From Curvibacter sp. (GTDB taxonomy: Bacteria > Pseudomonadota > Gammaproteobacteria > Burkholderiales > Burkholderiaceae_C): a stretch of 7,375 nucleotides of DNA. A program made the position numbers and the translations under genes. This document shows positions 1-6,683 of this stretch, piece after piece (position 1 is the first letter of the stretch; every line of letters begins with the position of its first letter). A model generated the notes under the pieces. The model saw only the letters and a program-made list of their open reading frames with translations, was not told the DNA's origin and ran no database searches. The stretch covers positions 1 through 7,375 of the forward strand of contig DNQP01000234.1 in NCBI GenBank assembly GCA_003500955.1, read 5' to 3'.

Positions 1-422
1 GCCACGCGCTGGCGCTGGCCGCCCGAGAGTTTGGCCGGCCAGTCGACCAGCCGCTCACCCAAGCCCACCTGGGCCAGCACCTCGGCGGCGAGGGCGCGTT
101 GCTCCTTGGGCAGGCCCAGGGCGACGTTGTCGGCCACACGTTTCCAGGGCAGCAGGCGCGCGTCCTGGAACATGATGCGGGTGTCGTTGTTAAGGCCGTC
201 GACGGACTGGCCGTCCAGCTTCAGCTGGCCTGCACTGGCGGGCTCCAGGCCGGCCACCAGGCGCAGCAGCGTGCTCTTGCCGCAACCACTGCGGCCCACG
301 ATGGCGACGAACTCGCCGGGCTCGATCACGAGATCAGCCTCGCGCAGCACCTGGCGCTGGCCGTAGGACTTGGACAGGCCGCGGATCTCCAGCCGCACGC
401 CACCTTGTGTGTCTTGACTCAT
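1..422 (-). CDS. ssuB: Aliphatic sulfonate ABC transporter ATP-binding protein SsuB (partial, 3' end outside window)
   Basis: This is the cytoplasmic ATPase that powers sulfonate import through SsuC. Translating the minus strand from ATG 422-420 gives 140 open codons running off the left edge, about half of the usual ~255 residues. Seen directly: the Walker A motif GRSGCGKST (residues 43-51), a Q-loop [11 protein letters not shown] (Gln86) and the ABC signature LSGGQRQRV (132-140). Walker B and the H-loop lie outside the window. The [10 protein letters not shown] stretch is typical of the SsuB/TauB/NrtD branch, and the context with ssuC, ssuD and ssuE selects SsuB over TauB. A Shine-Dalgarno-like GAGGAA (429-434) sits six bases before the ATG and overlaps the ssuC stop codon, so translation is probably coupled to ssuC. 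It appears to be the last or near-last gene of the minus-strand operon. Confidence 0.95.
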   Translation of the reverse strand, partial: MSQDTQGGVRLEIRGLSKSYGQRQVLREADLVIEPGEFVAIVGRSGCGKSTLLRLVAGLEPASAGQLKLDGQSVDGLNNDTRIMFQDARLLPWKRVADNVALGLPKEQRALAAEVLAQVGLGERLVDWPAKLSGGQRQRV

Positions 423-432
423 GGGCTGTTCC

Positions 433-1335
433 TCAAGCGTGTTGATAACCGGGGTGCCAGCGCAGCCAGTAGCGCTCCAGGCCCTTGGCGAAGACATCGG
501 CCAGCTTGCCCAGCAGGGCGTAGAGCAGGATGCCCACGAGCACGATGTCGGTCTGCAGGAATTCGCGCGCATTCATCGTCAGGTAGCCAATGCCGGCCTG
601 GGCCGAGATGGTCTCGGCCACGATCAGGATCACCCACATCAGACCCAGCGAAAAGCGCAGGCCCACGAGGATGGACGAGAGCGCACCGGGCAGGATGATC
701 TGGCGGTAGAGCTGCCAGCGCGACAGGCCGTAGGTGCGCCCCATCTCGATCAGCCCCGGGTCCACGTTACGGATGCCATGCGAGGTGTTGAGGTAGATGG
801 GGAAAAACACCGAGACCGCGATCAGGAAGAGCTTGGCCGTCTCGTCGATGCCGAACCAGAGGATGACCAGGGGGATCAAGGCCAGCGCGGGGATGTTGCG
901 CACCATCTGGATGGTCGAATCGAGCAGCGCATCGGCCCAGCGCAGCGAACCCGTGAGCAGACCGAAGAGCAGGCCCAGGCCGCCGCCGATGGCCAGGCCG
1001 AGGAGGGCGCGCCCGGCGCTGACCTGCACATGGGTCCAGAGTTCGCCCGAGACGGACAGGGTCCAGGCGGCCTGCACCACTTCCGAGGGTGCGGGCAGCA
1101 CCCGGGTGGAGAGCCAGCCCTGGGCCGAGAAGAGCTGCCACAGCGCCAGCAGGCCCACGGGCAGCAGCCAGGGTACGAGGCGGCGCGCCAGGCTCTTGAG
1201 GAAAGCCCAGGCTTCGAGGGTGTAGCGCCAGTCGGTCTCCGGGTCGATCTGCGGCTGCAGCAGGAAACCGAAACCCGGTGCTTCCACCGTGGTGTCGGCA
1301 CGGGCCACGGCCTCGCGCGTCGCGCCTTGCGTCAT
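433..1335 (-). CDS. ssuC: Aliphatic sulfonate ABC transporter permease SsuC
   Basis: Inner-membrane permease subunit (300 aa) that carries sulfonates delivered by SsuA-type binding proteins. From residue ~50 onward it matches E. coli SsuC closely as I recall it: [41 protein letters not shown] and [20 protein letters not shown]. The cytoplasmic EAA-type loop that contacts the ATPase is visible as [20 protein letters not shown]. Several hydrophobic membrane segments are evident (about residues 54-70, 112-130, 148-163, 167-183, 225-243, 266-280). The protein carries roughly 40 extra hydrophilic N-terminal residues compared with the ~263-residue E. coli protein. The start is chosen because ATG 1335-1333 overlaps the stop of the upstream VOC gene as ATGA and has GGGAG (1342-1346) six bases upstream; no later Met occurs before the conserved core. 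Confidence 0.95.
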   Translation of the reverse strand: MTQGATREAVARADTTVEAPGFGFLLQPQIDPETDWRYTLEAWAFLKSLARRLVPWLLPVGLLALWQLFSAQGWLSTRVLPAPSEVVQAAWTLSVSGELWTHVQVSAGRALLGLAIGGGLGLLFGLLTGSLRWADALLDSTIQMVRNIPALALIPLVILWFGIDETAKLFLIAVSVFFPIYLNTSHGIRNVDPGLIEMGRTYGLSRWQLYRQIILPGALSSILVGLRFSLGLMWVILIVAETISAQAGIGYLTMNAREFLQTDIVLVGILLYALLGKLADVFAKGLERYWLRWHPGYQHA

Positions 1336-1706
1336 ATCGCACTCCCCTGCCCCTGCACGGGCTCCAGGAATTCCAGGCCGTTGCCCGCCGGGTCCTGCGC
1401 ATAGAAGCGCAGATGTCCCGGCAGCAGGCGCGACTCGTCCACGGCCAGGCCGGCGTCGTTGAAGCGGGCACGCAAGCCCGGCAGATTACGAACCTCCAGC
1501 GCGAGGTGCGGTTGCTGCTGCGGTGGACGCCAGTCGTGCACCGGCACCAGATCGATGCGCTGGGAGCCAGCCTGGAAGCGCAGGGTCTTGCCGTCACCGG
1601 CGCTGACTTCGGGCAGACCCAGCAAATCGCTGTAGAAATGACGCAGCTGGGCATGCTGACCCGCCGGGAAGCCGAGCTGCACGTGGTTGATGGCATGGAT
1701 GCTCAT
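1332..1706 (-). CDS. VOC (glyoxalase/bleomycin-resistance/dioxygenase fold) protein inside the ssu operon
   Basis: A 124-residue protein with the two paired beta-alpha-beta-beta-beta halves expected of the vicinal oxygen chelate superfamily. The first half starts with INHVQLGF (His8) and an FYSDLLGLPE helix. The second starts with HLALEV (His67) and ends in DPAGNGLEFLE (Glu112). His8, His67 and Glu112 sit where VOC enzymes place metal ligands, so it probably binds a divalent metal; this is inference from the fold. The substrate cannot be named: VOC members include glyoxalases, dioxygenases, epimerases and thiol transferases. It lies between ssuD and ssuC, 12 bp after the ssuD stop, with AAGGAG (1713-1718) before its ATG, and its TGA overlaps the ssuC ATG by four bases. 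That coupling implies a role tied to sulfonate uptake or use. It is not part of the E. coli ssuEADCB set. Confidence 0.85.
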   Translation of the reverse strand: MSIHAINHVQLGFPAGQHAQLRHFYSDLLGLPEVSAGDGKTLRFQAGSQRIDLVPVHDWRPPQQQPHLALEVRNLPGLRARFNDAGLAVDESRLLPGHLRFYAQDPAGNGLEFLEPVQGQGSAI

Positions 1707-1712
1707 GGTTGA

Positions 1713-1718
1713 CTCCTT
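1713..1718 (-). promoter_or_regulatory. Ribosome binding site of the VOC gene
   Basis: AAGGAG on the minus strand, six bases before the ATG at 1706-1704, in the 12-bp gap after the ssuD stop codon. It fixes the start of the VOC gene and would allow independent initiation even if ribosomes leave ssuD early at its premature stop. Confidence 0.7.
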
Positions 1719-2882
1719 TCAGCTCTGCGCCGCGCGCGGCACGTAGTTGTTGGCGACGACCTCGCCAAAGGGGCCGCTCAGGCGTGTGCCGGGCAGCGAC
1801 TCGCGCAGCTTGCGCGACAGCAGCGGGAAGACCAGCTCGGCAAAGCGGTAGGCCTCTTCCAGGTGCGGATAGCCCGAGAGCACAAAGGTGTCCAGGCCCA
1901 GGGCTGCGTACTCCTCGATGCGCGCGGCCACGGTCTTGGGGTCACCCACCAGGGCCGTACCGGCACCGCCGCGCACCAGGCCCACACCGGCCCAGAGGTT
2001 GGGGCTGATCTCAAGGTCGGCGCGCGTGCGTTTCTTGCCGCCCGCGTGCAGCGCCGCCATGCGGCGTTGGCCCACGGAATCCATCTTGGCGAAGGCGGCC
2101 TGGGCCCGGATGACGGTGTCGTCGTCCAGGCGGCTGATCAGGTCTTCGGCGGCCTGCCAGGCCTGGTCTTCGGTCTCGCGCACGATCACGTGCAGGCGGA
2201 TGCCGAAGCGCACGGTGCGACCGTGTTTCGCGGCGCGCGCTCGCACGTCGGCCACCTTCTTGGCCACTTCAGCGGGCGGCTAACCCCAGGTCAGGTAGGT
2301 GTCGACCTGCTCGGCGGCCAGATCGTGCGCCGCATCCGAAGAGCCGCCGAAGTACACCGGCGGATAGGGCTGCTGCACCGAGGGGTAGAGCAGCTTGGCG
2401 CCTTTGACGTGGACGTGCTTGCCCTCGAAGTCATAGGCTTCGCCGCGGTGGCTGCGCGCGATGATCTCGCGCCAGACGCGGATGAACTCGGCCGAGGCCT
2501 CGTAGCGCTCGGCGTGGTCGAGCCAGACACCGTCGCCCTCCAGCTCGGTCTGGTCACCTCCGGTCACGAGGTTGACCAGCAGGCGGCCTTCGGAGAGGCG
2601 GTCGAAGGTGGCGGCCATGCGCGCGGCCAGTGCCGGCTCGTGCAGGCCAGGCCGCACGGCCACGAGGAACTTGAGCCGTTTCGTCACCGGGATCAGGCTC
2701 GACGCCACCACCCAGGGGTCCTCGCAGGAACGGCCCGTGGGGATGAGCACACCGTCATAACCCTGGCTGTCGGCTGCCTGGGCCACCTGTTTGAGATAGT
2801 CGTGGTTGACCTCGCGCGCGCCCTCGCTGGTGCCGAGGTAGCGGCTGTCGCCGTGGGTGGGGATGAACCAGAAGATTTGCAT
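1719..2882 (-). pseudogene. ssuD: FMNH2-dependent alkanesulfonate monooxygenase SsuD, interrupted by an in-frame amber codon
   Basis: SsuD uses FMNH2 from SsuE and O2 to cleave alkanesulfonates to aldehyde and sulfite in the cytoplasm. The frame from ATG 2882-2880 spans 387 sense-length codons, close to the 381 of E. coli, but codon 201 is TAG (2282-2280). The N-terminal part (200 aa) has [29 protein letters not shown] (Cys53, equivalent to E. coli Cys54) and [12 protein letters not shown], and ends at YLTWG. The part after the stop (186 aa) resumes in the same frame with PPAEVAKKV and keeps [11 protein letters not shown] (Arg229 and His231, equivalent to E. coli Arg226 and His228), [19 protein letters not shown] and the C-terminal VPRAAQS. 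E. coli has Glu at the stop position (TWGEPP). One base, A at 2282 instead of C, would turn GAG into TAG. There is no frameshift or second stop, so decay is very recent or the base is a sequencing error. The truncated product would lack catalytic His and Arg. Confidence 0.93.
2280..2282 (-). other. Premature TAG (amber) codon in ssuD
   Basis: Minus-strand reading gives ACC TGG GGT TAG CCG CCC, that is T-W-G-stop-P-P. The family sequence here is T-W-G-E-P-P, so the ancestral codon was almost certainly GAG, given the strong G/C preference at third positions in this window. A single G-to-T change (plus-strand C to A at 2282) explains it. Reading frame and conservation are intact on both sides. 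Confidence 0.95.
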
Positions 2883-2905
2883 GGGTTTCCTTTTTCTTTC
2901 TTGTC

Positions 2906-3886
2906 TCAGTGCTGGGGACGCCAGACGATCTCGGCCACGGTGACCGGCTTGGGGATCAGGCCCAGCTTGTAGAAAGCGTCGGCCACACGCTGCTGGTCGG
3001 CCACGGTCTGTGCCGACAGCGGACCCACGGGTGACTTGGGCCGGCGCTGCAGGAAGAGGCTGACCACCCCCGCGTCCAGGCCGCTGAAGTCGGCGATCAG
3101 CTTGATCACCTCCTTGCGGTTCTCCTGGGCCTGGCGGTCGGCGCGTGTGAGTTCTTCAAAGAGCACGGCCAGGGCTTCGGGGTGACGGGTCACGAAAGGC
3201 CGCGAGGCCAGGTAGAAGGAGTTGTTGCTGGACAGATCCCGGCCCGTGGCCAGCACGCGCGGCTGCACGGCCAGCTCGGTGGCGGCGTAGAAGGGGTCCC
3301 AGATGGCCCAGGCATCCACGCTCTTGCGCTCGAAGGCGGCGCGCGCATCGGCCGGGGTCAGATAGATGGGCTGGATGTCGGTCCATTGCAGGCCGGCCTC
3401 GGCGACCGCTTGCACCAGCAGGTAATGCGCACTGGAACCTTTCTGCAGCGCGACCTTGCGGCCCTTGAGATCGGCCAGCTTGCGCAGCGGCGAGTCCTTG
3501 AGCACAAGGATGGCCGAGCTGTCGGGCTTGGGCGGCTCGGCGCCCACATAGAGCAGGTCCTTGCCGGCGGCTTGCGCGAAGACCGGCGGCGAGTCGCCAG
3601 TGAGGCCGAATTCCAGGCTGCCCACCGACAGGGCTTCGAGCAGCTGCGGACCGGCGGGGAATTCGATCCAGCTGACCCTGGTGTTGGGGAAACGTTTTTC
3701 CAGGATGCCCTGCTGCTTGAGGATGACCAGGTTGACGGCGGACTTCTGGTAGCCGATGCGCAGCACGTCGGGAGCGCTGTTCGCGGCCTGGGCGCGTGCG
3801 GCTTGCGGCGCCAGGCCCCAGCTCGCGGCCGTCAGGCCCAGCAGTTGCAGAAAGCGTCGACGCAAAGCGGAAGTGGTGTGGCTCAT
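2906..3886 (-). CDS. ssuA: Aliphatic sulfonate-binding periplasmic protein, SsuA family (copy 1, Tat-like signal)
   Basis: Substrate-binding protein (326 aa) that captures sulfonates in the periplasm for SsuCB. The N-terminus has a twin-arginine-like signal: RRRFLQLLG (residues 9-17), a hydrophobic stretch, then a cleavage site near AARAQA (about 29-34). The mature part opens with [20 protein letters not shown] and continues with [67 protein letters not shown] and DPFYAA, all SsuA/TauA/NrtA-family landmarks. The start has AGGAGG (3893-3898) six bases before the ATG. It lies 15 bp after a paralogue (3902-4927) and 23 bp before ssuD. By eye about half of the aligned mature residues agree with the paralogue. 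Ligand preference cannot be read from sequence; the context favours alkane- or arylsulfonates. Confidence 0.93.
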   Translation of the reverse strand: MSHTTSALRRRFLQLLGLTAASWGLAPQAARAQAANSAPDVLRIGYQKSAVNLVILKQQGILEKRFPNTRVSWIEFPAGPQLLEALSVGSLEFGLTGDSPPVFAQAAGKDLLYVGAEPPKPDSSAILVLKDSPLRKLADLKGRKVALQKGSSAHYLLVQAVAEAGLQWTDIQPIYLTPADARAAFERKSVDAWAIWDPFYAATELAVQPRVLATGRDLSSNNSFYLASRPFVTRHPEALAVLFEELTRADRQAQENRKEVIKLIADFSGLDAGVVSLFLQRRPKSPVGPLSAQTVADQQRVADAFYKLGLIPKPVTVAEIVWRPQH

Positions 3887-3892
3887 GGTGTT

Positions 3893-3898
3893 CCTCCT
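3893..3898 (-). promoter_or_regulatory. Strong ribosome binding site of ssuA copy 1
   Basis: AGGAGG on the minus strand, six bases before ATG 3886-3884, in the 15-bp gap between the tandem ssuA genes. It is the closest match to the Shine-Dalgarno consensus among the operon's gene starts I inspected, suggesting strong translation of this binding protein. Confidence 0.75.
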
Positions 3899-3901
3899 CG
3901 T

Positions 3902-4927
3902 TCAGCGTGCCGGGTGCCAGGCTGCCTCGCGCACGACGATGGCCTTGGGGATCAGCTTGAGCTCGAAGAAGACGTCGGCCAGCTTCTGCTGTTCGGCCAG
4001 CACGGCGTCGGTCAGCGGTGTCACGCCGTACTGGTAGCGACGCAGGTTGAGCTCGACGATTTCCGGGTCCAGGCCCTGCAGGGGCGCGATGATGGCGGCG
4101 GAGCGCTTGAGGTCGGCCTTGAGCCATTTGCCCTGGGCCACGATATCGGCGAACAGGGCCTCGATGACCTCGGGGCGCTTCTCCACGTAGGAGCGCTCGG
4201 CCAGGTAGTAGGCGTAGTTGTTCACGACGCCCTTGCCGTCGGCCAGGATGCGTGCGCCGATCTGCTTCTCCGCCGCAGCCAGGAAGGGGTCCCAGATCAC
4301 CCAGGCGTCCACGGCGCCCCGCTCGAAAGCCGCGCGTGCATCGGCCGGCGGCAGGAAGACGGGCTGGATGTCGCTGTACTTCAGCCCATGCTGCTCCAGC
4401 AACTTGACCAGCAGGTAATGCACATTGGAGCCCTTGTTCAGGGCAATCTTCTTGCCCTTGAGCTCGGCCACGGTCTTGATGGGCGAGCCCTTGGGCACGA
4501 CCAGGGCCTCGGCTTCAGGGGCGGCCGGGTCGTTACCGATGTAGACGAACTTGGCACCGGCAGCCTGCGCGAAGATGGGCGGCGCCTCGCCGACAAAACC
4601 CACATCCACCGAGCCCACGTTCAGGCCCTCGAGCAGCTGCGGGCCGGCGGGAAACTCCACCCATTTGAGGCTCACGCCCAGCGGAGCGAGCTTCTTCTCC
4701 AGCGTGCCCTGGGCCTTCTGCAACACGAAGAGGCTGGCCGACTTCTGGTAGCCGATGCGCAGCTCACCCTTGCCCTGGGCCTGCGCCACGGGCAAGAGCA
4801 GCAGGAAGTTGAGCACCAGCACGCCGGCCACCAGACCGATGGCCGACAAGGCGCTGTAGAAAAGATCGGACCACCAGTGTTCGCTGGTGTCCGGAATGTC
4901 GAGGGTGTCGCGGGTCTGCTGTGTCAT
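3902..4927 (-). CDS. ssuA: Aliphatic sulfonate-binding periplasmic protein, SsuA family (copy 2, unusual N-terminus)
   Basis: Second SsuA-type binding protein (341 aa from ATG 4927-4925). The frame stays open upstream to 5122, but that would overlap ssuE; ATG 4927 has AAGGA (4935-4939) seven bases upstream and is preferred. Mature landmarks: [105 protein letters not shown]. They align nearly block for block with copy 1. The N-terminus is odd: about 21 hydrophilic, net acidic residues including HWWSD precede a long hydrophobic stretch (about residues 22-49) ending in VAQAQG, a plausible signal-peptidase site after Ala50. A Sec signal normally has a basic n-region, so it may be a weak signal or a membrane anchor. 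It sits 115 bp downstream of ssuE and 15 bp upstream of copy 1. Confidence 0.92.
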   Translation of the reverse strand: MTQQTRDTLDIPDTSEHWWSDLFYSALSAIGLVAGVLVLNFLLLLPVAQAQGKGELRIGYQKSASLFVLQKAQGTLEKKLAPLGVSLKWVEFPAGPQLLEGLNVGSVDVGFVGEAPPIFAQAAGAKFVYIGNDPAAPEAEALVVPKGSPIKTVAELKGKKIALNKGSNVHYLLVKLLEQHGLKYSDIQPVFLPPADARAAFERGAVDAWVIWDPFLAAAEKQIGARILADGKGVVNNYAYYLAERSYVEKRPEVIEALFADIVAQGKWLKADLKRSAAIIAPLQGLDPEIVELNLRRYQYGVTPLTDAVLAEQQKLADVFFELKLIPKAIVVREAAWHPAR

Positions 4928-5015
4928 GGTCGTGTCCTTCAGGCAATGCGCAGGCCAAGGCCGTCCTGGCCCCGTCGCGCGGAGATGCAAAGAGAGATGG
5001 GGGAAAGCGGAAACA

Positions 5016-5036
5016 CGCGGCCCGTGGCGGGCCGCG
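5016..5036 (-). terminator. GC-rich hairpin between ssuE and the ssuA pair (possible attenuator or RNA-processing element)
   Basis: A perfect inverted repeat, CGCGGCCCG / CGGGCCGCG, with a 3-nt loop begins about seven bases after the ssuE stop. In the transcript it is followed by a pyrimidine-rich stretch (about 4985-5013) with scattered T runs but no clean poly-U tract. That makes it a poor classic intrinsic terminator. It may cause partial termination or stabilise the 3' end of the sbp-ssuE message. The remainder of the 115-bp gap holds no gene I can support, only the ssuA copy 2 ribosome binding site. Confidence 0.4.
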
Positions 5037-5042
5037 CGGGCG

Positions 5043-5630
5043 TCAGACGCTACATCGCACCCGCGAGAAGGCGATGGGCTCGAAGCCCGTGGTGGCGTGC
5101 GGCAGGCGCAGGCCCTCGGCATGCAAGGTCGTCGCGGCTTCGTCCAGCCGGGCCTCGATGTCCGGATGGATCACATAGGCCTCTTCGGGTGTGAGTGCGA
5201 CCTGGGCGTCGGTGGCATAGACGCCGGGCAGGATGTGGCGTGCACCCAGCGACTGCAGCACAGGCCGCAGCGCGTAGTCCAGCGCCAGCATGTGGTGCGG
5301 GCTGCCGCCTGTGGCCAGGGGCAGCACGGTCTTGCCCTTGAAGGCCGTCTGCGGCAGCAGGTCCAGCAGCACTTTGAGCACGCCGCTGTAGGCCGCCTTG
5401 TATACGGGCGTGGCCACCACGATGGCCTGGGCCTGGTCGACCTGATGGATGGCATCGACCACCGATCGGTGACTGAAATCGGCCAGCAGCAGGGCCTGGG
5501 GTGCGAGATTGCGGATCTGCAGGCGGTCCACATGCACCCCGCGCTGCGACAGTTGCTGGCCGACCCGCTCCAGCAGAGCCGCTGAGCGCGAACGCTCCGA
5601 CGGGCTGCCTGCGATCAGAAGTACCGACAT
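5043..5630 (-). CDS. ssuE: NAD(P)H-dependent FMN reductase SsuE
   Basis: A flavodoxin-fold reductase (195 aa) that makes the FMNH2 used by SsuD. Visible family features: the N-terminal FMN phosphate-binding LLIAGSPSERSRS (residues 4-16), IVVATPVYKAAYSGVLK (70-86), the LLDLLPQTAFKGKTVLPLATGG block (88-109), and LALDYALRPVLQSLGA (115-130). Tyr119 in that last block corresponds to the pi-helix Tyr118 of E. coli SsuE, associated with the two-component type that transfers reduced flavin to a partner. Length is close to the E. coli protein (191 aa). The start ATG 5630-5628 has GGGAG about eight bases upstream; the 39-bp gap after sbp also contains a 7-bp direct repeat (CCTGATG at 5643-5649 and 5651-5657 on the plus strand). 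The gene appears intact, unlike its partner ssuD. Confidence 0.95.
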   Translation of the reverse strand: MSVLLIAGSPSERSRSAALLERVGQQLSQRGVHVDRLQIRNLAPQALLLADFSHRSVVDAIHQVDQAQAIVVATPVYKAAYSGVLKVLLDLLPQTAFKGKTVLPLATGGSPHHMLALDYALRPVLQSLGARHILPGVYATDAQVALTPEEAYVIHPDIEARLDEAATTLHAEGLRLPHATTGFEPIAFSRVRCSV

Positions 5631-5669
5631 GTTGTTGTGCTCCCTGATGACCTGATGTGCGACGCCGGC

Positions 5670-6683
5670 TTACTTCTTGGTGTAGATCTGGTCGAAAGAG
5701 GCGTTGTCGGCGAAGTGATCCTTGGCCGCCTTCTCCCAGCCACCGAAGGCCTCGTCGATCTTGAAGAGATTGAGCTTGGGGAACTGCTTGGCGTACTTGG
5801 CCTGGGCCTTGGCCGAGGTTGGGCGGTAGAAGTTCTTGCCGATGATGTCCTGGGCTTCCTCGCTGTAGAGGAATTCCAGGTAGGCCTGGGCCACGGCACG
5901 TGTGCCCTTCTTGTCCACATTCTTGTCGACGATGGTCACGGCCGGCTCGGCCAGGATGGAGATCGAGGGATAGACCACGTCGAACTTGGTGCCGAATTCC
6001 TTCTCCAGCAGATAGGCCTCGTTTTCCCAGGCGATCAGCACGTCGCCCTGGTTGCGCTGGGCGAAGGTGATGGTGGAACCACGTGCACCGGTGTCGAGCA
6101 CGGGCACATTGCCGTAGAGCTTGGCCACGAAGTCCTTGGCCTTGGCGTCGCTGCCGTACTTGCGCTTGGCAAATTCCCAGGCGGCCAGGTAGTTCCAGCG
6201 GGCACCGCCTGAAGTCTTGGGATTGGGGGTGATGACCTTGACGTCGGCGCGGACCAGATCGTCCCAGTCCTTGATGCCTTTGGGGTTGCCTTGGCGCACC
6301 GCGAAGATGATGGTCGAGGCATAAGGGGTGCTGTTCAGCGGCAGGCGCTTTTGCCAGTCCTTGGGGATCCAGTTGCCGTTGGCGTGCAGGGCGTCGGTGT
6401 CACCGGCCAGGGCCAGGGTGGCCACGTCGGCGTCCAGGCCGTCGATGATGGAGCGGGCCTGCTTGCCCGAACCGCCGTGCGACTGCTTGATGGTCACGTC
6501 CTGGCCGGTCTTGGCCTTCCAGTGCTTGGCGAAGGCAGCGTTGTATTCCACATAGAGCTCACGCGTCGGGTCGTAGGAGACATTGAGCAGGGTCACGGGG
6601 GCCGGCTGGGCCGCGGCGGCCCAAGCCGCCCCTGCCAGGGTGAGGGCCAGGGAAAGCTTGATAAAGTCTCGGCGTTGCGTCAT
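5670..6683 (-). CDS. sbp: Periplasmic sulfate-binding protein, Sbp/CysP family, heading the ssu operon
   Basis: A 337-aa sulfate/thiosulfate ABC transporter binding protein. The signal [18 protein letters not shown] has a strong twin-arginine motif (RRDFIK, residues 4-9), with cleavage likely near Ala25. The mature part has the Sbp signatures [17 protein letters not shown] (32-48), [17 protein letters not shown] (67-83), [13 protein letters not shown] (109-121), [19 protein letters not shown] (151-169) and [14 protein letters not shown] in the second lobe. These form the sulfate-binding cleft in characterised homologues. AAGGA (6690-6694) lies six bases before the ATG. It is the first gene after the divergent intergenic region and lies 39 bp upstream of ssuE, so it is probably co-transcribed with the sulfonate genes. 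No cysT/W/A permease genes are in the window; partners are presumably elsewhere. Sbp versus CysP (thiosulfate) preference is not decided by sequence alone. Confidence 0.93.
   Translation of the reverse strand: MTQRRDFIKLSLALTLAGAAWAAAAQPAPVTLLNVSYDPTRELYVEYNAAFAKHWKAKTGQDVTIKQSHGGSGKQARSIIDGLDADVATLALAGDTDALHANGNWIPKDWQKRLPLNSTPYASTIIFAVRQGNPKGIKDWDDLVRADVKVITPNPKTSGGARWNYLAAWEFAKRKYGSDAKAKDFVAKLYGNVPVLDTGARGSTITFAQRNQGDVLIAWENEAYLLEKEFGTKFDVVYPSISILAEPAVTIVDKNVDKKGTRAVAQAYLEFLYSEEAQDIIGKNFYRPTSAKAQAKYAKQFPKLNLFKIDEAFGGWEKAAKDHFADNASFDQIYTKK

Noticed and set aside
421..1404. Long plus-strand open frame antisense to ssuC
   Set aside because: Composition-driven shadow; the minus strand encodes an unmistakable SsuC.
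1719..2267. A separate gene starting at GTG 2267 (C-terminal half of ssuD as an independent protein)
   Set aside because: There is no good ribosome binding site before the GTG, and the encoded half-barrel lacks the N-terminal Cys and flavin-contacting segments. It is better described as the orphaned 3' part of ssuD.
2280..2282. Programmed recoding of TAG (pyrrolysine or regulated read-through)
   Set aside because: Pyrrolysine insertion is restricted to lineages with pyl genes and typically to methylamine methyltransferases. The family residue here is Glu and no recoding element is evident. A nonsense mutation or base error is simpler.
1863..2972. A 369-codon plus-strand open frame antisense to ssuD
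   Set aside because: Shadow of ssuD codon bias. Its being uninterrupted across 2280 only reflects that the amber codon is on the other strand.
4928..5122. Upstream extension of ssuA copy 2 to an ATG at 5122
   Set aside because: It would overlap ssuE by about 80 bp and add a low-complexity Arg/Pro/Ser leader; ATG 4927 has a Shine-Dalgarno sequence at good spacing.
3182..5194. A 670-codon plus-strand open frame antisense to both ssuA genes and part of ssuE
   Set aside because: It lies opposite well-recognised genes in high-GC DNA, where the antisense frame stays open by codon bias. Its translation is rich in G, Q, H, L and A with no recognisable domain, and the homology clearly belongs to the minus strand.
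5643..5657. Direct repeat CCTGATG-A-CCTGATG between sbp and ssuE
   Set aside because: Only two 7-bp copies next to the ssuE ribosome binding site; too short to distinguish from chance.
5637..6212. Plus-strand open frame antisense to sbp
   Set aside because: No recognisable domain, and the opposite strand encodes a complete Sbp with all signature blocks.
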